From Collinsella sp. An7 (GTDB lineage: Bacteria; Actinomycetota; Coriobacteriia; Coriobacteriales; Coriobacteriaceae), in contig NZ_NFHP01000002.1 in NCBI RefSeq assembly GCF_002159335.1, forward strand, positions 310,001 through 374,000: a stretch of 64,000 nucleotides of DNA. The letters are read 5' to 3'. Positions 25,688 through 33,999 of this stretch are shown here, one piece after another (position 1 is the stretch's first letter; every line of letters starts with the position of its first letter). Below the pieces are notes generated by a model, which was not told where the DNA came from, did no database searches, and saw only the letters and a list, made by a program, of their open reading frames with translations. A program made the translations under genes and the position numbers.

Positions 25688-26443
25688 TTACTGCGAAGCT
25701 TTCTTAAACTCGTCCTTAAAGGCCTTGAACATGCCCTTGGTCTTGCCGAGCTGGCGGCCCACGGCGCGGGTTCCCTTCTCCACGGCAGGTGCCGCCTTGT
25801 CGTCAAACGCCTTGGCGCCTGCCTTGACCTTGGCGGCCCCTTCTTTAACCGAGGCCGAGACCTTAACGCTCACCTCGGCCGCCTTAGCCGCCGCACCGCC
25901 CGTAACCTCGAGCTCGGCCGCTGCGTCGTCCACGATCATGCAGCCGTCGCGGTACCCCCGGAGAAGCTCCGCGGGCATCTCAACGTTGCCCAGAAGCGCC
26001 GTGGCGGTGGCGCCGCGCGTGAGCGCATAGGTAGAGACCGCGCCCGTCTTGGGGTCAAACGTTGCATCGGCGCAGTAGCCGAGCGACTCGCCCGAGACGG
26101 TGCGCACGTCCATGCCCGTCCAGATAAGGCAGCGGTCGAGGTCGATTCCCAGACGCTTGGCCGCCGGCTTATCAAACGAACCCTTGACGTCGAGCGCGCA
26201 GAACGCGCCCTCGTACGACTCAAGGGCGTCAAAAGCAACAAAGAAATCGGGGCGCTTGACCATCCCCGCAATCTCGGGCGGGGTCACCATAAAGCCCATC
26301 AAGCGATCGCCGCGTGGCGTAAAAACGGGAAAGTGCACCTTGCCCATCTTGCGCGGGCGCACCGGAGCGCCGGACTTGTCCGTCCGGCGGTCCTTAGGCG
26401 GCACGCGGTAGAGCTTGAGCCCCTGAAAATCGAGAGCGCGCAT
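25688..26443 (-). CDS. PRC-barrel domain protein
   Basis: A 251-residue soluble protein. Residues ~1-170 appear to hold two PRC-barrel-like units (KVHFPVFTPRGDRLMGFMVT and GMDVRTVSGESLGYCADATFD). The C-terminal ~70 residues are Lys/Ala-rich helix with repeated VKxGAxxVKAGAKAFDDKA, likely amphipathic or coiled. Its ATG overlaps the stop of the YtxH-like gene by 1 nt (TAATG), so the two form one unit. PRC barrels occur in RimM and in stress or metal-related membrane proteins; no reaction is implied. A PRC-barrel also begins the MgtE-N protein at 20095. Confidence 0.65.
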   Translation of the reverse strand: MRALDFQGLKLYRVPPKDRRTDKSGAPVRPRKMGKVHFPVFTPRGDRLMGFMVTPPEIAGMVKRPDFFVAFDALESYEGAFCALDVKGSFDKPAAKRLGIDLDRCLIWTGMDVRTVSGESLGYCADATFDPKTGAVSTYALTRGATATALLGNVEMPAELLRGYRDGCMIVDDAAAELEVTGGAAAKAAEVSVKVSASVKEGAAKVKAGAKAFDDKAAPAVEKGTRAVGRQLGKTKGMFKAFKDEFKKASQ

Positions 26444-26841
26444 TACGCCTCGGCGGGAGCCTCGGTGGGAGCCTTGGCAGCAGCCTCGGCGGCGGGAGCG
26501 ACCTCGACCTCAACGTCCATGGCGGGCTTTACGTTGCCGGAGGAGACAGCCTGGTTGAGAGTCTCGCGCAGCTGATCCATGCGCTCGCGGGCGAGGTCGA
26601 CCTTGGCGCGGAGCTCGTCGGTCTTGGCGTCAACCATCGGGCCAAAGTCGTTCACCGCCGAGCGGACCTGCTCGGTGCCCTGCTCGTAAAAGTCGCGCGC
26701 GTTGTCCCAAGCGTCGTTGGCCATATCGCTCGCCATCGCGCGGGTCTCGGCGCCCGAGCGCGGGGCAACGAGGATGCCGATGACCGTACCCGCCGCCGCG
26801 CCGAGCGCCGCGCCGACCACAAAGCTGAACGTCTTGCCCAT
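26443..26841 (-). CDS. YtxH-family small membrane protein
   Basis: A 132-residue protein. ATG at 26841 follows GGAGGG. The N-terminal helix with Gly/Ala pattern FVVGAALGAAAGTVIGILVAP followed by RSGAETRAM is the YtxH signature. A long amphipathic helix (DNARDFYEQGTEQVRSAV ... LRETLNQAVSS) and an Ala/Glu/Pro-rich tail follow. Such proteins are membrane-associated and often stress-induced; the exact role is unknown. It is first in a two-gene unit with the PRC-barrel gene. Confidence 0.8.
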   Translation of the reverse strand: MGKTFSFVVGAALGAAAGTVIGILVAPRSGAETRAMASDMANDAWDNARDFYEQGTEQVRSAVNDFGPMVDAKTDELRAKVDLARERMDQLRETLNQAVSSGNVKPAMDVEVEVAPAAEAAAKAPTEAPAEA

Positions 26842-26881
26842 GTCTATCCCTCCAGTGAGAGTTTGCGTACAGGTGCAGCTC

Positions 26882-26907
26882 ATTATACCCGCATGTGCGA
26901 GCGTCAA
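26882..26907 (-). promoter_or_regulatory. Promoter of the YtxH/PRC unit
   Basis: On the minus strand a perfect TATAAT (26882-26887) lies 40 nt before the start codon. TTGACG (26902-26907) is upstream but only 14 bp away, shorter than the normal 16-18. Confidence 0.5.
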
Positions 26908-26928
26908 CTCAGACGACCCGTGAGCGGT

Positions 26929-27001
26929 GATTTGTTTAGAAACGCAGCCGCCTCGCAGCATGGCCGCCCGGGTACTCCGGCACTGGACCCTGCTGCGAGG
27001 C
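26929..27001 (-). terminator. Long-stem terminator after the CphA-N-like gene
   Basis: An 11-bp perfect stem GCCTCGCAGCA (26950-26960) with TGCTGCGAGGC (26991-27001), a 30-nt loop, and on the minus strand a T-containing tail (GTTTCTAAACAAATC). Confidence 0.6.
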
Positions 27002-27030
27002 GATCCCGCTCGTATCTGCAATCAAGCAGT

Positions 27031-27654
27031 CTATCCCTGGTAGCCAGCGGCAGCCCCGCCAAAGACCGCACCCTCGGCCGGCTCGCCCGCCGCAGCGGGC
27101 GCCTCGGTGTCGATGGGAGCGCCGTCCTCGGCTCCGTCCGCAGACTCATCGGCCCCGTTACCTGCACTATCGTCCTCGCCGCGCAGGCTCAGCACGAGGC
27201 TCCGCAGCGCGGCGACGGTGCCCTCCACATCGGGCGCCGGGGTGTCGGGGTGCACAAAGGCCCACTGCATCATAAAGACGGCCGACGAGAGCGCGCCGAT
27301 GGTGAGCGCGTCGTCCGGGCAGCTCAGCTCGATGTCAAAGAGGTGCGGGTCCTCGGAGACCCCGCGGGTGCGCCCGCTCGAGATGTCGCCCGCAAGGCCC
27401 GTTTCGATCATAAGCTCAACGGTGAGGTGCTCGAGCAGGTGGGCGACCTCGGTATCGCCCATGCAGTCCTGGAACTTCTCGCCCGCGTCGCCGTAGCATG
27501 CGTGCTGGGCGATGGCCGGGACCAGGTAGTACACGCGCGCGGTGGCCTCGATGTCCTCGGAGGTGCGCACCGGCATGCCGGGGTTCACGAGCACGCGCGC
27601 CCGGAGTTTGTCGGCGCTCACGTGGATCTTCATGATGTTAAACAGGTCTGCCAT
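27031..27654 (-). CDS. Orphan protein resembling the N-terminal domain of cyanophycin synthetase
   Basis: A 207-residue soluble protein. ATG at 27654 follows a GGA/GGAG-containing leader. The block DTEVAHLLEHLTVELMIETG followed by SSGRTRGV resembles the CphA N-terminal domain (HxxEHxxxELQ...FGRTR). No ATP-grasp or Mur-ligase domain follows: the rest is a short beta/alpha region and a Gly/Ala/Asp-rich tail. In CphA this domain binds the growing cyanophycin chain; here a stand-alone version would be unusual. The match is by short motif only, so the family call is moderate. Neighbours (YtxH/PRC and CNNM genes) give no hint of function. Confidence 0.5.
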   Translation of the reverse strand: MADLFNIMKIHVSADKLRARVLVNPGMPVRTSEDIEATARVYYLVPAIAQHACYGDAGEKFQDCMGDTEVAHLLEHLTVELMIETGLAGDISSGRTRGVSEDPHLFDIELSCPDDALTIGALSSAVFMMQWAFVHPDTPAPDVEGTVAALRSLVLSLRGEDDSAGNGADESADGAEDGAPIDTEAPAAAGEPAEGAVFGGAAAGYQG

Positions 27655-27833
27655 GGCTCTCCGATCCTTCGGCTCCCGTTGCTTGCTGCCGGCCCGCGTG
27701 CAGGGCCGCTCGCGTGCGGGCACGCTCGGCGCGCTACGCGCAGGCGTTGCCGCAAGCACGTGGCAACGGCAACGGCGGCGTCAGCAGCGCTCGTCCGCGC
27801 GGCCCTCCCCCGTATTCTACCGGTTATGGGCAA

Positions 27834-29240
27834 CTAGGCGCGCGCCTCCTTGCCCTCTTCATCGTGGACGGCACCCTTGTGCGCGGCAGCGTCCTCCTCG
27901 GTGGCACGTGCGGCGGCATCGGCATCCTCGGCACCAACCGCCGGCGTCACCGGCTCCTCCGGCGCGATCACGCGGATGAGCGAGATACGCTGCCCGCGCA
28001 TCGACTGCACCTTAAACTTGTAGCCCTCCACGGTAAAGACCTCTCCGATGTCGGGCACCGAGTCGCAGAAGTCCATAATCCAGCCGGCGATGGTCTCGTA
28101 GTCGTCGCTCTCCTCGATAGGCCAACCCAGTTCAATGGCATCGTCACAGCTAAAGCGGCCGTCGACCAGCCACTCGCGACGGGAGAGGCGCGTAAGGTAC
28201 TTGTTGTCGGGGTCAAACTCGTCCTCGATTTCGCCCACGATCTCCTCAACGATGTCCTCGACGGTGATAACGCCGGCCGTGCCGCCGTACTCGTCCACCA
28301 CCACGACCATCTGCTCGTGCGCGGTCTGCATCTCGGAGAGAAGCGGTAGGATATCCTTGGTGTCGGGCACAAAGGTGGCGTCACGCAGGCTCCCGCTCAC
28401 CGGCTGCTTGCCCTTGCTCGAGAGCGCGAGCTCGATGAGGTCCTTGATATGCGCGATGCCCACCACGTTGTCGGGGTCCTCATGAAAGACCGGCACGCGC
28501 GAATAGCCGGTCTTGCGCATCACGTCGAGCACCTTCTCCACGCTGTCCACGTCCTCGACCATGGTCACGTCCACGCGCGGGACCATGACCTCGCGCGCCA
28601 CGGCGTCGCCCAGGTCAAAGATCTCGTGGATCATGCGCTTCTCTTCGTCGAGCAGGCCATCCTGCTCCGAGACCATGTACTTGATCTCTTCTTCCGAGAC
28701 GTTCTGGCGGTCGTCGGCGCTCTTGATGCCAAGCAGCGTCGAGATACCGTTGGCGCTCGCCTGCGTGAGCCACACGAGCGGCTTGGCGATCTTGCGGAAG
28801 AACATGATGGGCCCGGCAACAGACTTGGCCATGCCCTCGGCGTCGGAGAGGCCGATGCGCTTGGGCACGAGCTCGCCGATCACGATGGAGAGATACGACA
28901 CGATGAGCGTGATGACGATGGGCGAGGCCACGGGTGCCACGGCCGAGAGCGGGGCCACGCCAAACGAGACAACCCACTGGGTGAGCGGGTCGGAAAGCGT
29001 GTTAGACGAGACCGTTGCCGAGAAGAACCCCACGAGCGTGATAGCCACTTGGATGGTGGCGAGGAAGTCGGTGGAGTCGGCGGCGAGCTCGAGCGCCTGA
29101 GCGGCGCGCTTGTCGCCCTCCTCGGCGTCGTGCTCGAGGCTGGCGCGCTTGGCGGTGGTAAGGGCCATCTCGGACATCGAGAAGTAGCCGTTAAGAAGGG
29201 TCAGGAGCAGCGTTGCGACGATGGATATGGCAATGCCCAT
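27834..29240 (-). CDS. CNNM/CorC (hemolysin-C) family membrane protein
   Basis: A 468-residue protein with the standard order: DUF21 membrane domain (1-~200; four helices, FSMSEMALTTAKRASLEH, VIGELVPKRIGLS), CBS pair (REVMVPRVDVTMVED ... VVVVDEYGGTAGVITVEDIVEEIVGEIEDE) and CorC_HlyC domain to ~420, then a ~45-residue Ala/Glu tail. These proteins are linked to Mg2+/Co2+ efflux or homeostasis. AGGAGG lies 14 nt before ATG 29240. It is a second CBS-bearing metal-homeostasis candidate in the window, besides the gene at 20095. Confidence 0.9.
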   Translation of the reverse strand: MGIAISIVATLLLTLLNGYFSMSEMALTTAKRASLEHDAEEGDKRAAQALELAADSTDFLATIQVAITLVGFFSATVSSNTLSDPLTQWVVSFGVAPLSAVAPVASPIVITLIVSYLSIVIGELVPKRIGLSDAEGMAKSVAGPIMFFRKIAKPLVWLTQASANGISTLLGIKSADDRQNVSEEEIKYMVSEQDGLLDEEKRMIHEIFDLGDAVAREVMVPRVDVTMVEDVDSVEKVLDVMRKTGYSRVPVFHEDPDNVVGIAHIKDLIELALSSKGKQPVSGSLRDATFVPDTKDILPLLSEMQTAHEQMVVVVDEYGGTAGVITVEDIVEEIVGEIEDEFDPDNKYLTRLSRREWLVDGRFSCDDAIELGWPIEESDDYETIAGWIMDFCDSVPDIGEVFTVEGYKFKVQSMRGQRISLIRVIAPEEPVTPAVGAEDADAAARATEEDAAAHKGAVHDEEGKEARA

Positions 29241-29408
29241 ACGGCGGAATCGAACCTCCTAGGTACGATGGATGAGAACGTGCCCGGCTAGTACCCCTGA
29301 GGGGCGGGCGGTACGGCGGACGGCGGGGCGGCTCGCTTGCTGCCGGGACGGGCCCGAGCTGGGCGAGCGGCGCGGCCGGGCGACCCTTCGTCCGCGCGGG
29401 GTGCGCGA

Positions 29409-30221
29409 TCAGATCACGTAGAGGATCACCGCCATGAACTGGAAGATGCTCCCGGCGAGCACCCACAGGTGCCACACGCTGTGCATGTAGCGGACCTTCT
29501 TCATGAGGTAGAAGGCACAGCCCACGGTGTAGCACAAGCCGCCCACCGCGAGGAGGGCGAGCGCCACCGGGTCGAGCGCGCTGATGAGTTGCGGGAGCCG
29601 AAAGACCACGAGCCAGCCCATACACAGGTAGATGACCGTGGTGACCCAGCGCGGCTGGCGCTGGCGGCCGATGACCTCAAACGAGATGCCAGCGATGGCG
29701 AGCGCCCACACGATCACAAAGAGCACGATGCCGCCCGCACGCGCGAGCGTGATGAGACAAAACGGGGTGTAGGAGCCGGCGATGAGCAGGTAGATGCTGC
29801 TGTGGTCGATGATGCGAAAGACCCGCTTGGCCGCCGGCACCTGGATGGCGTGGTAGAGCGTGGAGGCGAGGTACTCCAGTATGAGCGTTACGCCAAAGAC
29901 GATGCCCGAGGCGAGGTGGGCCGGCTCAGCGCCGTCGAGCGTGGCCTTGACGATGAGCAGCACGAGTCCGGCGATGGCAAGTAGCACGCCGATGCCGTGC
30001 GTAATGGAGTTGGCGATCTCTTCGCCGAGGGTGTAATGGGGCGGCTCGCTCGGCGTGCGACGGCGGCGCGCGGAGGCGCGAGCGCCAGCGGCCGAGCCTT
30101 CTACCACGGAGAACCCATGGCTCGAGGTCGCTGCCTCGGCCGTAGGGGCAGCAGCGGAATCAGCGGCGTCGGAGGCCGCCGTGGTACTTCGGGGTGTGGA
30201 ACTGTCGCCCGATTGGGACAT
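29409..30221 (-). CDS. Hemolysin III / YqfA family membrane protein (PAQR-like)
   Basis: A 270-residue protein with seven helices after a ~60-residue polar Ala/Ser/Arg-rich N-terminus that is longer than usual. Family signatures: YTLGEEIANSITHGIGVLLA, STLYHAIQVPAAKRVFRIIDHSSIYLLIAGSYTPF (the His and Asp ligands of the PAQR core) and the final MHSVWHLWVLAGSIFQF. Homologues are called hemolysin III but the native role in most bacteria is uncertain, perhaps lipid hydrolysis or membrane homeostasis. GGAGG lies 9 nt upstream of the ATG. Confidence 0.9.
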   Translation of the reverse strand: MSQSGDSSTPRSTTAASDAADSAAAPTAEAATSSHGFSVVEGSAAGARASARRRRTPSEPPHYTLGEEIANSITHGIGVLLAIAGLVLLIVKATLDGAEPAHLASGIVFGVTLILEYLASTLYHAIQVPAAKRVFRIIDHSSIYLLIAGSYTPFCLITLARAGGIVLFVIVWALAIAGISFEVIGRQRQPRWVTTVIYLCMGWLVVFRLPQLISALDPVALALLAVGGLCYTVGCAFYLMKKVRYMHSVWHLWVLAGSIFQFMAVILYVI

Positions 30222-30256
30222 CTCCTACTCATCCTCCCAAGATAGACTGCTCAATA

Positions 30257-30285
30257 CTATATCAGAAGGAGAGGGGCGGGTGAAG
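30257..30285 (-). promoter_or_regulatory. Promoter of the hemolysin-III-like gene
   Basis: Minus strand TTCACC (30280-30285), 17-bp spacer, TATAGT (30257-30262), 36 nt before the start codon. Confidence 0.5.
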
Positions 30286-30397
30286 TACGCCGCTACAGGG
30301 CGCGGCGCCCGTCACCGACTGCTCGGCCACAGGCGCCCGCTCCCGGGAAATGATAAGTTGTTTAGGTGGTCAGAAGGCTGGTCAGGCAACCGGTTGG

Positions 30398-31639
30398 CTA
30401 TGCAGCGGTGGTCTCCCCTGCAGCGGCCAGCTCCCGCTCGACCTGCTTCTTCTCCTCCGCCTTAAAGAACGGCCGGTAGATTACGTACGAGATGACAATC
30501 TCCACCGCAGCCCAGATAGCCGCGCCGACGCTTCCGTTGGTGGCAAGGTAGGCACCGATCACCGGCGGAATGGTCCAGGGCACCTGAATGCAGATGCGCC
30601 CCACCACGCCGATTGTCATGAGCAGGTAGGTGCCTGCGCAGAGCACGAGTGGCGTCACGATAAACGGAATCATCATCATGGGGTTCATCACGATCGGGAA
30701 GCCAAAGATCACAGGCTCGTTGATGCAGAAGATGGCGGCGGGCAGCGACATCTTGCCAAGATCGCGATACATCTTGCTGCGCGAGCGGAGCATGTTGAGC
30801 ACCAGGCCGAGCGTGGAGCCGGTGCCACCGAAGCACATAAAGACGATCCAGTAGCCATCAGAGATGAAGTTGGGCGGCACGGTACCGGCCTGCATGGCAG
30901 CCACGTTCTCGGCAAGAAGACCGAGGAAGATCGGGCTCGCGATGCCAGAGAGCACGTTGTCGCCATGGATGCCGCACACCCAGAGCAGGCACACCATAAA
31001 CGAGTAGAGCATCATGCCGGGCAGGGTGTTGAGGCCCATAACGAGCGGCGAGAAGACGGTCGAGATGACCTCATTGAGGTTGATGCCGAGCACAGCGCGC
31101 AGCACCCACACAATAACCAGCACGATGGCGCCAGGGATGAGCGCGGTAAACGACGTAGAGACGTTAGGCGGCACGCCCTCGGGCATCTTGATCACAAAGT
31201 TGCGCTTAAGGCAGAACCTAAAGACCGCATTGGTAAGAAGCGCCATCACAATCGCGGTGAACATGCCCGTTGAGTCAAAGGCGGCAGCATTGATGGTGAA
31301 GTCATCGGTGAGCGTCGCGAGCAGGAAGGCGATTGTCGTCAGCAAGCTCGTGGAGATGGCGTCCAGCTCGAACGTCTCGCCCATGTAGTAGCCCACGCCG
31401 ATAGCCGTAATAAGACCGAGCGCGCTGAACGTAACGTTGGAGACGGCCGAGAGCATGCCCGACCAGGGCGCGATAAAGTCCGTCCACGCCGAAACGGGAA
31501 AATTGGCGATGATGAGGAAGATACTGCCGACGATGGTAAACGGAATGGTCTTGGTAATGCCGTCACGAATCGCAACGAGGTAGTTGTTGTTACCGACTTT
31601 GACGAGAACCGGCATGATACGGTTCATCAGGAAATCCAT
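30398..31639 (-). CDS. PTS EIIC, lactose/cellobiose (chitobiose) family
   Basis: A 413-residue phosphotransferase permease, full length. Start MDFLMNRIMPVLVKVGNNNYLVAIRDG is typical of CelB/ChbC. The substrate-site motif CINEPVIFGFPIVMNP (Glu/His family signature) and CGIHGDNVLSGIASP are present. It transports and helps phosphorylate a beta-linked disaccharide. EIIA and EIIB are not in this operon and must be supplied from elsewhere. It is the last gene of the leftward unit GH4, NagB-like, EIIC. With NagB present, an aminosugar disaccharide (chitobiose-like) is more likely than cellobiose, but that is inference. Confidence 0.92.
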   Translation of the reverse strand: MDFLMNRIMPVLVKVGNNNYLVAIRDGITKTIPFTIVGSIFLIIANFPVSAWTDFIAPWSGMLSAVSNVTFSALGLITAIGVGYYMGETFELDAISTSLLTTIAFLLATLTDDFTINAAAFDSTGMFTAIVMALLTNAVFRFCLKRNFVIKMPEGVPPNVSTSFTALIPGAIVLVIVWVLRAVLGINLNEVISTVFSPLVMGLNTLPGMMLYSFMVCLLWVCGIHGDNVLSGIASPIFLGLLAENVAAMQAGTVPPNFISDGYWIVFMCFGGTGSTLGLVLNMLRSRSKMYRDLGKMSLPAAIFCINEPVIFGFPIVMNPMMMIPFIVTPLVLCAGTYLLMTIGVVGRICIQVPWTIPPVIGAYLATNGSVGAAIWAAVEIVISYVIYRPFFKAEEKKQVERELAAAGETTAA

Positions 31640-31683
31640 AGTGTCTCCCCTCTCGATTTCCAGCTTGCAATGCGAGCGGCGCT

Positions 31684-32421
31684 CTAGGCGAGCACCGCCT
31701 CGTCAACCATGAGCGCTGCCGCGGAGGCTCCCCAGATACTCGTGACGGGCCAGGCCGGGTCGTAGGTACCACACAGAACGCGGCCGATGGCGTCGCGCTT
31801 GGTAGGGCCGCTCGCCTGCACGATGACCTCGTGAGCGGCAAGCAACTGAGCGAGCCCCAGGGTGATCCCGCGCGAGGCAGACGTGTGACCGTCCCGCGCC
31901 GCATCATCGAAGTACTTCGTGCCCACGGTGCGCGTCGACTCGGTGAGTTCCACCACGTGGGCCTGTGCGTCGAGGGCGCTCCCCGGCTCGTTAAAGCCCA
32001 GGTGCCCGTTCACGCCCACACCGAGGAGCGTGAGCGACATGCCCCCATGGGCGCTTACATAGGTGTTGGCGCTGTCGCACTCCGCCGCAAGGTCCGCGGC
32101 GCATGCGTCAAAGCAATGAATCTGCTCAGGTCGAATGCCCGCCGGCTCAAAGAGGTTTCGCTGCAGATAGGACACGCAGCTCCCCGGGTCTGCCGGGTCG
32201 AGGCCGACCCACTCGTCAAGCTCCACGAACGAGGCGCGGCTCATGTCAACGATGCCCGCGCGGGCTGCCGCGGCCACGAGCTTGAGCGTCCCCACCGGAG
32301 TGTCGCCCCCGGCAAAGCAGTAGAGGCCCGTAGGGTCGTTGTTGATATGCTCGATGATGCGCGCGGCGGTGCGACGGCTCAGGTCGTCGTAGTCGCGGGC
32401 GACCGTATATGAGAGAGCCAT
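31684..32421 (-). CDS. Glucosamine-6-phosphate deaminase-like protein (NagB family)
   Basis: A 245-residue NagB/RpiA-fold protein. ATG at 32421 is 1 nt past the stop of the GH4 gene, so translation is coupled. Motifs: GGDTPVGTLKLV (phosphate loop), FVELDEWVGLDPADPGSC (Asp of the active site), and LLGVGVNGHLGFNEPGS (catalytic His and Glu). These are the marks of GlcN6P deaminases rather than of 6-phosphogluconolactonases. It would convert GlcN6P to Fru6P and ammonia. Within this PTS operon it would process the sugar released by the GH4 enzyme. An isomerase on a related sugar phosphate is an alternative. Confidence 0.85.
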   Translation of the reverse strand: MALSYTVARDYDDLSRRTAARIIEHINNDPTGLYCFAGGDTPVGTLKLVAAAARAGIVDMSRASFVELDEWVGLDPADPGSCVSYLQRNLFEPAGIRPEQIHCFDACAADLAAECDSANTYVSAHGGMSLTLLGVGVNGHLGFNEPGSALDAQAHVVELTESTRTVGTKYFDDAARDGHTSASRGITLGLAQLLAAHEVIVQASGPTKRDAIGRVLCGTYDPAWPVTSIWGASAAALMVDEAVLA

Positions 32422-32422
32422 G

Positions 32423-33817
32423 CTACTCACCGCACCCGGCGTCGGCAGACTCGTTGGGGGCATCGGCGCGGGGCGCGGTCTTCCATACCGGCACGCCGTC
32501 GCGATAGAACTGTGGCAGGTAGTCCTTGTGCGCCTCGAAGAGCTCGTCCAAAATCTCGCGCGCCTCGATGTCACTCGGCACGAGGGGGTTAATCGTCATG
32601 GCAAGGAGCGCCGTGCGGTAGTCGCCCGTAACGGCAGCCTTGGCGGCGGTGCGCTCAAAGCTCTTGATCTGCTGCACGAGGCCCTTGATGCTCACCGGCA
32701 GCTCGCCCGTGGTGAGCGGAATCGGCCCCTGCTTGGTGATAACGCAGTTGACCTCCACGGCAGAATCCGGGTCGAGGTCGCGAATGGCACCGTTGTTGCG
32801 CGTGTTGACCGTCTGGATATCGCGCTTGTCGTTATAGATGGAGTTGATGAGGTTGCAGGCGGCCTCGCTGTAGTAGGCACCGCCGCGCTCGGCGAGCTGC
32901 GGGGGCTTAACATCGAGGTTCTCGTCGCGGTAGAGGTCAAAGAGCTCATGCTCCACGCGCTTGACTACCTGGGCGCGCGTACCCTCCTCGACAAGAGCGC
33001 GCTCGCCGTCGGCGAGCATGGCGGACGTCTTAAAGTAGTAACGCAGGTAGCTGATGGGAATCATGCCAAGCGCACGGAAGAACTCCGGGTCCCAGGCGTA
33101 GTCGGCAATGTTCTTGAGCGAGATGGCGTCACCGTTAGAGGCGATCATGCTCTCGATAACGTCGGCGGTAACGTCCTCGCCGTCGAGGAAGACGCGACGA
33201 GCAAAGACCATGTGGTTCAGCCCCTGGAATTCCACAAACACGCGCGAGGGATCGACGCCGAGCGTCTGCACGATGCCGCGCTGGATGCCGATGGGACCGT
33301 TGCAGAGACCCACGGCGCGCGGGAAGTTGCCGTAACGCAGAATTGCCTCGGTAACCATACCCGAGGGGTTGGTAAAGTTGATGAGCCACGCGTTGGGGCA
33401 GAGGCGCTTCATGTCCTCGATGATGTCGAGGATGACGGGGATGGTGCGAAGGCCCTTGAAGAGGCCACCGGGGCCGTTGGTCTCCTGGCCGATGACGTGA
33501 TGCTCGAGCGGGATGCGCTCATCCTTGGCGCGCGCGTCGAGCTGTCCCACGCGGAACTGCGTGGTCACAAAGTCGGCGTCCTTGAGCGCCGCCTCGCGGT
33601 CGAGCGTAAGGATGACCTTAAAGGGATTGCCCGCACGCGCCACCATGCGTTGCGCGAGAGCGCCCACGACCTCGAGCTTCTCGCGCCCCTCCTTGATATC
33701 TACGAGCCACAGTTCGCGCACCGGCAGCTCATCAGCACGGTTGATGAACCCCTCCACGAGCTCGGGGGTGTAACTCGACCCTCCCCCGATGGTTGCAATC
33801 TTGAGTCCGTCGTGCAT
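32423..33817 (-). CDS. 6-phospho-beta-glucosidase, GH4 family
   Basis: A 464-residue NAD- and metal-dependent glycosidase. The NAD fold begins with KIATIGGGSSYTPELVEGF; later INFTNPSGMVTEA and VGLCNGPIG (Cys and Asn of the metal/substrate site), and FQGLNHMVF are family marks. It hydrolyses 6-phospho-beta-glucosides (CelF/LicH/ChbF type) by an oxidation-elimination route. Start ATG 33817 follows GGGAGGG. First gene of the operon and divergent from the RpiR regulator across a 182-bp gap. It fits with the EIIC two genes down as the transporter that delivers phosphorylated substrate. Confidence 0.93.
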   Translation of the reverse strand: MHDGLKIATIGGGSSYTPELVEGFINRADELPVRELWLVDIKEGREKLEVVGALAQRMVARAGNPFKVILTLDREAALKDADFVTTQFRVGQLDARAKDERIPLEHHVIGQETNGPGGLFKGLRTIPVILDIIEDMKRLCPNAWLINFTNPSGMVTEAILRYGNFPRAVGLCNGPIGIQRGIVQTLGVDPSRVFVEFQGLNHMVFARRVFLDGEDVTADVIESMIASNGDAISLKNIADYAWDPEFFRALGMIPISYLRYYFKTSAMLADGERALVEEGTRAQVVKRVEHELFDLYRDENLDVKPPQLAERGGAYYSEAACNLINSIYNDKRDIQTVNTRNNGAIRDLDPDSAVEVNCVITKQGPIPLTTGELPVSIKGLVQQIKSFERTAAKAAVTGDYRTALLAMTINPLVPSDIEAREILDELFEAHKDYLPQFYRDGVPVWKTAPRADAPNESADAGCGE

Positions 33818-33837
33818 GGCACCCTCCCTGATACAAG

Positions 33838-33958
33838 ATGGTTACGTCACCTCTGCACCATAAAGGAGGTTGTTTATCTGCATGGTTTACGCTGCATGCG
33901 TTGTTTCGGCAAATGGTTTTAGACATACGTTACAATTACGTAACGCGATGTTACACCT
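33838..33958. promoter_or_regulatory. Candidate RpiR operators between divergent genes
   Basis: CGTTAC (33928-33933) and GTAACG (33940-33945) form an inverted repeat with 6-nt spacer; another GTTAC at 33950 follows. A second site, GGTTACGTCACC at 33839-33850, is a near-palindrome with the same half-site. Two copies of CTGCATG (33878, 33892) lie 14 bp apart. The region controls both the GH4 operon and the regulator, so these are good candidates for its binding sites. Confidence 0.55.
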
Positions 33959-33999
33959 TGCCTGCGGGTGCGACTAAGGCAGCATAGAGAGGGGCACAC

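Noticed and set aside
29250-29275. tRNA-like T-arm GGTTCGATTCC on the minus strand
   Set aside because: The 5-bp T-stem does not pair and no D-arm or anticodon stem precedes it; it is the ribosome-site region of the CNNM gene.
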